Source: CAZGTQ01 sp964528575 (GTDB lineage Bacteria; Planctomycetota; UBA1135; GCA-002686595). From it: a stretch of DNA of 24,116 bases. Below, in pieces: positions 19,136 through 24,116 of this stretch (the first letter of the stretch is position 1; every line of letters begins with the position of its first letter). The notes below the pieces were generated by a model that ran no database searches, was not told the DNA's origin, and worked only from the letters and a program-made list of their open reading frames with translations. The stretch is taken from contig CAZGTQ010000292.1 in the NCBI GenBank assembly GCA_964528575.1, positions 1 through 24,116 of the forward strand, in the 5' to 3' direction. The position numbers and the translations under genes are program-made.

Positions 19136-19143
19136 CTACTTAC
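19085..19143. repeat. 30-bp tandem duplication with internal hairpins, covering a gene's 3' end
   Basis: Two copies of a 29-bp sequence (starting cctgccggcggggatcgccg and ending gctacttac) begin at 19085 and 19115, a 30-bp period. Each contains a perfect 7-bp hairpin gccggcg-gggat-cgccggc. Read on the minus strand, the copy at 19115-19143 contains the last codons and stop of the 19136-19774 gene followed by the hairpin; the other copy repeats the same GTAAGTAG-plus-hairpin downstream. No T-tract follows, so termination is possible but not proven. Confidence 0.9.
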
Positions 19144-19774
19144 GCAGCGTCGCGGCGACGCGGTCGACCGCGCTCTGATTGAAGAACTGGAGCAGGAACT
19201 CGTCGTCGCGGCCGCGGACGCGCACCTCGACCATGCTCTCGTCGATCAGGATCTGGAGCGCCCAGGCCTCGCCCTCCTTCTTGAGCAGGGCGTCGATGTC
19301 GCCGTACTTGATCGACTCGGCGCCCTCGCCGGCGAGCGCGGGGTTGGCGACCCACATCGAGAACAGGGCCCCCAGGGGCGAATCGGCGGTCACCGTGACG
19401 TGGATCTGGCCCTTGCCGCCGCCGGCCTCGGTGTAGCGCTGCTCGACCGCGGTCCCGGCTCCGGCAACCATGGCGGCGGCCAGCGGGTTCGCCGCTTCCT
19501 CTTCCTTGCGTTGCGCAACGACCTCGAATCCCTTGGGCGCGCCGGGGAGAGCGGCGCGGATCGCCTCCGCCCGCTTCGCCGAGATCAGGCCCAACAGGTC
19601 GCGGGTCAGGGACATGCAGCGCCCGTAGCGCTCCTCCGCCCAGGCCTTCGCGAGCTCCTCGTGCGCGCTGGCGAAGTTGGCGGTTCCCTTGGGCTTGACG
19701 CGCTCCTGGGCCGCTCCGAGGGCGAGCGCGGCGGACATCAGGACGGGGACGGCGATCACGGTGCGCAGACGCAT
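19136..19774 (-). CDS. Small secreted hypothetical protein (212 aa)
   Basis: No family recognised. The leader MRLRTVIAVPVLMSAALALGAAQ is a good signal peptide. An alpha-helical section (about 33-75: ASAHEELAKAWAEERYGRCM ...) comes next. A beta-rich half follows (VEQRYTEAGGGKGQIHVTVT; EAWALQILIDESMVEVRVRG; DEFLLQFFNQSAVDRVAATL). This alternation resembles periplasmic proteins that measure or bind something at the membrane, but no homologue is claimed. The start was moved to the internal ATG because the longer frame upstream encodes non-protein-like sequence and lacks a signal peptide. It is divergent from the FG-GAP gene with a 227-bp gap. Its last three codons and stop lie inside a 30-bp tandem repeat. 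Confidence 0.68.
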   Translation of the reverse strand: MRLRTVIAVPVLMSAALALGAAQERVKPKGTANFASAHEELAKAWAEERYGRCMSLTRDLLGLISAKRAEAIRAALPGAPKGFEVVAQRKEEEAANPLAAAMVAGAGTAVEQRYTEAGGGKGQIHVTVTADSPLGALFSMWVANPALAGEGAESIKYGDIDALLKKEGEAWALQILIDESMVEVRVRGRDDEFLLQFFNQSAVDRVAATLRK

Positions 19775-19992
19775 GAGTGGCTCCGACTGGAAGCAGGTTC
19801 GGGAGAGTAGGGACCGCAGGATAGCGCGGCGACGCTCATCGTCCGTCCGTCCGCGCCGCCCGGTGTCGGCCCCTAGAAAGACGCAGATGCATCCGAGCAC
19901 CCCAAAGCCGGGCCTGCGCCTATCATCGGGCGGCTTCCCGGGCCCCTGCGGCTCCGGGCAGCTCCCCCCAGCCCGACCTGCACCACGGAAAG

Positions 19993-19997
19993 AGGAG
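19993..19997 (+). promoter_or_regulatory. Shine-Dalgarno site of the FG-GAP gene
   Basis: AGGAG inside a longer purine run (aaagaggagaa, 19990-19999) lies 4 nt before the ATG at 20002 and fixes that start. The rest of the 227-bp divergent interval (19775-20001) has no recognisable promoter pair; a lone TATCAT at 19921-19926 is the best -10-like sequence. Confidence 0.75.
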
Positions 19998-20001
19998 AAC
20001 C

Positions 20002-21630
20002 ATGAAGATCTCATCGATCGCCGCGCTCACGGGCGTGGCGACTGCGCTGGGCGCGGCACCGCCGCTGTCCGCCCAGTGCCAGACGCAACGGCTGCTCACG
20101 TCCGACGGCACCGCGATCGAGAGGGTCTCCATGGACGGCGACCGGGCGATCTTCGGCGCTCCGTCGGACGACCCCGCGTGCCCCGGCGTAGCGCTCTGCA
20201 AGTCCGGGTCCGCCTTCCTCTTCGAGCGCATCGGCGGGAGCTGGAGCGAGGTCCAGAAGATCGTCGCGCTCGACAACGCGCCCGGCGATCGCTTCGGTGC
20301 TTCGGTCGCGCTCTCGGGCGATTACGCATTCGTCGGAGCGCCCGAAGACGACACGGCCGGCTCCGGTTCCGGCTCCGTGTACGTCTACCGGCGCAACGTC
20401 ACCGGCACATGGAGCTTCCACCAGAAGCTGAACGCCAGCGACGGCGGCGCGACGCACCAGTTCGGCGGCTCCGTCTCGGTCGACGACACGATCGCAGTCG
20501 TCGGCGCGCTCGTCGCGCCCGGCTTCGATCCCGTCGGGGGCGGGAGCGTGCCCGCCGCCGGCGCCGCGTACGTGTTCGAGCGGACCGGGGGCACGTGGAG
20601 CGAGACGACGAAGCTCACCGCCGACGACGGCGAGCTGTTCCAGTCGTTCGGCAGCGCGGTCGCGGTCCGGGGCGAGACGGTGATCGTCGGCGCGTCGCGC
20701 ACGATCGAGCCGAACCTCGGGGCGGGGTCTGCGTACGTGTTCGAGAAGGACGCCGGGAGCTGGGTGCAGAGGGCGAAGCTCACCGCGAGCGACGGCGAGC
20801 CGACCGACCTCTTCGGCGCCGCGGTCACGATCGACGGCTCGCTCGCGGCCGTGGGCGCTCCGCGAGACGACGACGACGGCATCGACTCCGGCGCGGTGTA
20901 TGTCTTCCGGCGCGCCGGGACGACGTGGATCCCGCTGACGAAGCTCACCGCCAGCGACGCGGCGCAGGGCGACGCGTTCGGGTCCTCGGTCTCGATGGAC
21001 GACCCCGAGCTCCTCGTCGGCGCCCCCCAGGACTTCGGCTTCTCGCAGGGGGCCAGCTACTTCTTCCACCGCGAGGGGCTCGTCTACAGCGAAACCGGCC
21101 GCGTGCAGCCGATCGACAGCCTGCCGGGCGGCTACGGCCGCTCGGTCAGCTTCCAGGGCGACGCGGGCCTCATCGTCGGGAACGCCTCCGCGTACGACGT
21201 CTCCCTGACCGCGACGTACTGCGACCTGGCCGCGAACCCGCCGCTCGTCTCGTTGAGCCAAGGCGGCACGCAGATCCTCTCGCTCAACGCCTGCCCGTCG
21301 CTGGCCGGCCGCGTGTACGTCCTGGCCGGCACGAGCGCCGGCACCATTCCCGGCCTGTCGCTCGGCGGCCTGTCGGTCCCGCTCAACGTCGACGGAACCG
21401 GCGGCTTCTTCTTCTTCAGCATCGCGAACGCGAACGGAGCGGTGTACACGAACACGATCGGCCAGCTCGGGCCGAACGGTCAGGCGACCGCGTCGTTCAA
21501 CGCGCCCGCAGGCTCGCCCGTCGAGCTCATCGGGCTGGTTCTGCACCACGCGTACGTCGTGTTCGACATCCCCGGCACCGGCGCCCCCGTCTGCGCCAGC
21601 GGGGCCGTACAGCTCGGCCTGTCCCTGTAG
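20002..21630 (+). CDS. Secreted seven-bladed FG-GAP beta-propeller protein with C-terminal beta domain
   Basis: 542 residues. The leader MKISSIAALTGVATALGAAPPLSAQ is a signal peptide. Seven FG-GAP blades can be counted, each with a GxSVxxxGDxxxVGAP core ending in a YVFER-type strand: starting near residues 39, 98, 154, 216, 271, 326 and 378. One blade has DDDDGIDSG, an acidic loop like the calcium loops of integrin-type propellers. From about 408 to 542 there is a separate beta domain beginning CDLAANPPLVSLSQGGTQIL and closing IPGTGAPVCASGAVQLGLSL. I have the impression that this domain recurs at the C-termini of secreted proteins of high-GC planctomycetes, where it may serve export or attachment; a search would settle it. 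The ribosome binding site is good. A surface-exposed adhesive or binding protein is expected. Confidence 0.87.
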   Translation: MKISSIAALTGVATALGAAPPLSAQCQTQRLLTSDGTAIERVSMDGDRAIFGAPSDDPACPGVALCKSGSAFLFERIGGSWSEVQKIVALDNAPGDRFGASVALSGDYAFVGAPEDDTAGSGSGSVYVYRRNVTGTWSFHQKLNASDGGATHQFGGSVSVDDTIAVVGALVAPGFDPVGGGSVPAAGAAYVFERTGGTWSETTKLTADDGELFQSFGSAVAVRGETVIVGASRTIEPNLGAGSAYVFEKDAGSWVQRAKLTASDGEPTDLFGAAVTIDGSLAAVGAPRDDDDGIDSGAVYVFRRAGTTWIPLTKLTASDAAQGDAFGSSVSMDDPELLVGAPQDFGFSQGASYFFHREGLVYSETGRVQPIDSLPGGYGRSVSFQGDAGLIVGNASAYDVSLTATYCDLAANPPLVSLSQGGTQILSLNACPSLAGRVYVLAGTSAGTIPGLSLGGLSVPLNVDGTGGFFFFSIANANGAVYTNTIGQLGPNGQATASFNAPAGSPVELIGLVLHHAYVVFDIPGTGAPVCASGAVQLGLSL

Positions 21631-21679
21631 TCGTCGAGCCCCACCGCGCTGGTCGAGCACGAGCCGTAGCGCTCGCCTT

Positions 21680-21711
21680 CGCACGGCGCAGCCCGTAGGC
21701 TGCGTCGTGCG
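21680..21711. promoter_or_regulatory. Strong 14-bp hairpin directly upstream of egtB
   Basis: Cgcacggcgcagcc (21680-21693) pairs with ggctgcgtcgtgcg (21698-21711) across a cgta tetraloop; 13 Watson-Crick pairs and one G-U. It ends 4 nt before the egtB ATG (21716), so it occupies the ribosome binding region, and no Shine-Dalgarno sequence lies elsewhere. It could be the terminator of the FG-GAP gene, an operator, or a translational control hairpin. No T-tract follows on the plus strand. Confidence 0.75.
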
Positions 21712-21715
21712 GCCC

Positions 21716-23050
21716 ATGGCTTCAGTTGCCGTCTCCACAGCGCTGCGCCCCGACGCGCTGCGCGCGCGCTACGACGAGGTGCGCGCGTTCTCGCTCGCGC
21801 TCGCGGCGCCGCTCTCGCCCGAGGACTGCGCGATCCAGTCGATGCCGGACGTCAGCCCGACGCGCTGGCACCTCGCGCACACGACGTGGTTCTTCGAGAC
21901 GTTCCTGCTCGCGCACGCGGTGCGCAGTTACGCCCCCTACCGCGCCGACTACGACTACCTCTTCAACTCGTACTACAACACGATCGGCGAGCAGTTCGCG
22001 CGCCCGCGCCGCGGCCTGCTCTCGCGCCCCTCGCTCGACGAGGTGCGCGCCTACCGCGCGGCGGTCGACGAGCGCGTGCGCGCCTGGCTCGCGTCCGGCG
22101 CCGCCGAGGGCTCCGAGCTCCTGCGCGTCGCGCAGATCGGCCTCGAGCACGAGCGCCAACACCAGGAGCTGATCCTCACGGACGTGAAGCACGTCCTGTC
22201 GTGCAACCCGCTCTTTCCCGCGTACGACCCGGCGACGGCGACGCGCGGCACCGCCACGTCCAGCACCGCCACGCCCAGCGCCGCCACGTCCCAGACCGGA
22301 GCAAACGCCGCGCCGCCGCAGTGGTGCGGCTACGAGGAGGGCCTGCGCGAGATCGGCGCGCGCGGCGACGGCTTCGCGTTCGACAACGAGCACCCGCGCC
22401 ACCGGACGTTCGTGCACGGGTTCGAGCTCGCGTCGCGGCCGGTGACGAACGGCGAGCTCCTGCGCTTCGTCGAGGGCGGCGGCTATGGCCGGCACGACCT
22501 CTGGCTGTCCGACGGCTGGGACCGCGTGCGGGCCGAGCGCTGGCGAGCGCCGCTGTACTGGGTGCAGTCGAACGGCGGAACGTGGCGCGAGCACACGCTC
22601 GCGGGGCTGCGTCCGCTCGAGCTCGATGCGCCGGCGTGCCACCTCTCGTATTACGAGGCCGACGCGTACGCGCGCTGGGCGGACGCGCGCCTGCCGACCG
22701 AGGCCGAGTGGGAGGTCGCCGCGGCCGAGCTGCCGATCGAGGGGAACTTCGTCGAGTCCGGCGCGCTGCACCCGCGGGCGGCGGCGCCCGGACCGCGCGG
22801 CGAGCCGGCGCAGATGTTCGGCGACGTCTGGGAGTGGACGCAGAGCGCGTACGCGCCCTACCCGGGCTACCGCACCCCGCCCGGCGCGATCGGCGAGTAC
22901 AACGCGAAGTTCATGTGCAACCAGATCGTGCTGCGCGGCGGCTCCTGCGCGAGCGCGCGCGACCACGTGCGCGCGAGCTACCGCAACTTCTTCCCCGCGC
23001 ACGCGCGCTGGCAGTTCAGCGGGCTGCGCCTCGCGCGCGACGCGCGATGA
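21716..23050 (+). CDS. egtB: Ergothioneine biosynthesis protein EgtB (hercynine oxygenase, sulfoxide synthase)
   Basis: 444 residues, the usual EgtB length. EgtB is a non-haem iron(II) enzyme that joins hercynine (trimethylhistidine) to a cysteine or gamma-glutamylcysteine thiol with oxygen, making the sulfoxide precursor of ergothioneine. The N-terminal DinB-like helical domain carries the iron ligands: a His in RWHLAHTTWFFE (H55) and H145/H149 in LEHERQHQELIL. The C-terminal FGE-sulfatase-like domain shows RLPTEAEWEVAA (325-336), GDVWEWTQSAYAPYPGY and IVLRGGSCASARDHVRASYR. A low-complexity linker (about 173-200, Ala/Thr/Ser) containing three 15-bp tandem repeats joins the domains. ATG 21716 was preferred to an in-frame GTG at 21707, which lies inside the upstream hairpin. 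It overlaps the next gene by 4 nt (ATGA). No egtD methyltransferase is present in this window. Confidence 0.95.
   Translation: MASVAVSTALRPDALRARYDEVRAFSLALAAPLSPEDCAIQSMPDVSPTRWHLAHTTWFFETFLLAHAVRSYAPYRADYDYLFNSYYNTIGEQFARPRRGLLSRPSLDEVRAYRAAVDERVRAWLASGAAEGSELLRVAQIGLEHERQHQELILTDVKHVLSCNPLFPAYDPATATRGTATSSTATPSAATSQTGANAAPPQWCGYEEGLREIGARGDGFAFDNEHPRHRTFVHGFELASRPVTNGELLRFVEGGGYGRHDLWLSDGWDRVRAERWRAPLYWVQSNGGTWREHTLAGLRPLELDAPACHLSYYEADAYARWADARLPTEAEWEVAAAELPIEGNFVESGALHPRAAAPGPRGEPAQMFGDVWEWTQSAYAPYPGYRTPPGAIGEYNAKFMCNQIVLRGGSCASARDHVRASYRNFFPAHARWQFSGLRLARDAR
22247..22291 (+). repeat. Three 15-bp tandem repeats in the EgtB interdomain linker
   Basis: Units ggcaccgccacgtcc, agcaccgccacgccc and agcgccgccacgtcc follow each other exactly (22247, 22262, 22277), encoding GTATS, STATP and SAATS. 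The repeat is in frame, so copy-number change would only lengthen or shorten the linker between the iron-binding and FGE-like domains. Confidence 0.85.
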
Positions 23051-24116
23051 GCGCGCTCGTGGCGGCGGCGGCCGTCGCGCTCGCCGCCCTCGCCTCGGGG
23101 ACGGGCGAGGACCCGCGCTACTGGCTCGGCACCGCGACCGCGTCGGACCGCGCTTGGGAGCTCGGCCTCGCGCTCGCCGGCGACGAGGCGCGCCTCGACG
23201 TCGTATCGCTGTGGATCGCGGACGAGCCGGTCGCGCTCGAGCGCGGCCCCGACGGCTCGCTCGCGTTCGCGTTCCCCTGGGACATCGGCCGCGTCGAGCT
23301 GAGACCCGAGGGCGACCGGCTGGTCGGGGCGCTCCAGCTCGAGGGCGGCGAGCGCGCAGCGCTCGATCTGGCGCCGAGCTCGCTCCCGCCGACCGTGGAG
23401 CGGCAGGTCGTGCTCGAGCGGCCCGACGCGCGCATCGCGGCGAGCGTCCTCGCGCCGTCCGGCACAGGGCCGTTCCCCGCCGTCGTCGTCGTCCACGGCG
23501 GCGGCGACTCGAGCCGCGCGGCGACGCCGTACCGCTTCTGGGGCGACCACCTCGCGCGTCGCGGATTCGCGGTCCTGCTCTACGACAAGCGCGGCAACGG
23601 CGCGTCGACCGGCTCGTGGCGCACCGTCCCGTTCGAGACGCGCGCGGGCGACGTCGCGGCGGCCGTGGCGCACCTGCGCGCCGACGCGCGCGTCGACCCC
23701 GAGCGCGTCGGCCTGCTCGCGGTGAGTCAGGGCTGCTGGATCGCCGGTCTCGTCGCCGCCGCGGACCCGGCGCTCGCATTCGTCGTCCAGGTCTCCGGGC
23801 CGCTCGTCTCGCCCTACGAGGCGGACACGCACGCGACGCGGATCGCCGCGCGTCGCGCCGGGTTGGACGCGGCGGCCGAGGAGGAGCTCGTCGCGCTGTG
23901 GAGCGAGGAGGTGCGCGCCATCGCGCGGCCGGACGACGACGCCGCCTGGGCGCGCTACGCCGAGCACGTCGAGCGCGCGCGACGTGCGCCTTGGTACGAA
24001 CGCTCCGGATACGGCGCGACGACGCGCGGCGACCGCTTCGCGCGCTGGTACGCGCTCGTCGCCCACCACGACCCGCTCCCGTCGCTGCGGACCGCACAGG
24101 CGCCGATGCTGTGGCT
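23047..24116 (+). CDS. Secreted alpha/beta hydrolase (C-terminus beyond window)
   Basis: 356 residues are visible and the frame is open at the right edge. A short hydrophobic leader (MSALVAAAAVALAALASG) suggests export. Residues about 20-130 form an N-terminal beta domain, and an alpha/beta hydrolase fold starts near residue 131: AVVVVHGGGDSSR (oxyanion loop), FAVLLYDKRGNGASTG, then VGLLAVSQGCW, where S227 sits in the nucleophile elbow. The elbow reads A-x-S-x-G instead of G-x-S-x-G. The window ends at QAPMLW, the strand that normally precedes the catalytic Asp; the His lies further on. The family resembles the secreted dienelactone-hydrolase/peptidase S9-like esterases found in other bacteria. 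The start overlaps the egtB stop (ATGA), so translation is probably coupled, but a link to ergothioneine metabolism is not established. Confidence 0.85.
   Translation, partial: MSALVAAAAVALAALASGTGEDPRYWLGTATASDRAWELGLALAGDEARLDVVSLWIADEPVALERGPDGSLAFAFPWDIGRVELRPEGDRLVGALQLEGGERAALDLAPSSLPPTVERQVVLERPDARIAASVLAPSGTGPFPAVVVVHGGGDSSRAATPYRFWGDHLARRGFAVLLYDKRGNGASTGSWRTVPFETRAGDVAAAVAHLRADARVDPERVGLLAVSQGCWIAGLVAAADPALAFVVQVSGPLVSPYEADTHATRIAARRAGLDAAAEEELVALWSEEVRAIARPDDDAAWARYAEHVERARRAPWYERSGYGATTRGDRFARWYALVAHHDPLPSLRTAQAPMLW

Noticed and set aside
19085..19143. CRISPR-like direct repeats
   Set aside because: Only two copies separated by a single base, with no spacers and no cas genes; it is a simple tandem duplication.
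21707..21715. GTG start for egtB
   Set aside because: It lies inside the right arm of the hairpin and adds only three residues; the ATG is a better start.

Overview
The window is a compact, very GC-rich (about three quarters G+C by eye) bacterial chromosome segment. Third positions of nearly every real codon are G or C, so spurious open frames cover almost all of both strands. I called genes from recognisable protein content, start context and neighbour spacing. The gene content suggests a high-GC member of the Planctomycetota: ECF sigma factors fused to a membrane segment and large carboxypeptidase-regulatory-like tails, a Hanks-type kinase fused to Ig-like repeats and a formylglycine-enzyme (FGE/sulfatase-modifying) domain, a DUF1573 lipoprotein, and a secreted FG-GAP propeller with its own C-terminal domain. 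This assignment is inference; there is no rRNA or other marker gene here. No tRNA, rRNA, CRISPR, integrase or transposase was seen.

Layout. 1-3534 (minus): two consecutive paralogous ECF sigma factors with a predicted transmembrane segment. The upstream one has a tail of about 700 residues of beta-sandwich repeats. The other runs off the left edge. An intrinsic terminator (716-746) separates them. 3612-5948 (plus, divergent): a secreted HExxH protein with an anthrax-lethal-factor-like zinc site followed by Ig-like modules. 6028-7770 (plus): a YtcJ-type amidohydrolase lipoprotein. 7801-8905 (minus): a 77-residue hypothetical protein and a GST-family protein, with a palindrome cluster between them. 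9104-13313 (plus): a coiled-coil protein and a kinase/Ig/FGE fusion, probably one operon.

13324-16358 (plus): a five-copy 14-bp tandem repeat array, then a small secreted His/CxxC protein, then a zinc/manganese-type ABC importer (binding protein, ATPase, permease; 4-nt overlap and 6-nt gap). This reads as a metal-uptake operon. 16366-19774 (minus): a DUF1573 lipoprotein convergent with the permease, a secreted protein with an EF-hand-like loop and its own terminator, and a small secreted protein whose 3' end lies in a 30-bp tandem duplication. 20002-21630 (plus): a secreted seven-bladed FG-GAP protein. 21716-24116 (plus): egtB (ergothioneine sulfoxide synthase), preceded by a strong hairpin, and translationally overlapping a secreted alpha/beta hydrolase cut by the right edge.

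The theme is envelope signalling and envelope proteins plus metal and thiol homeostasis: membrane-tethered regulators, several exported beta-rich proteins, a metal importer, and ergothioneine synthesis. No classical defence, mobile or biosynthetic island is visible. The most unusual items are the tandem membrane-tethered sigma factors beside a lethal-factor-like peptidase, the kinase/Ig/FGE receptor, the 14-bp repeat array ahead of the metal operon, and the hairpin abutting the egtB start codon.
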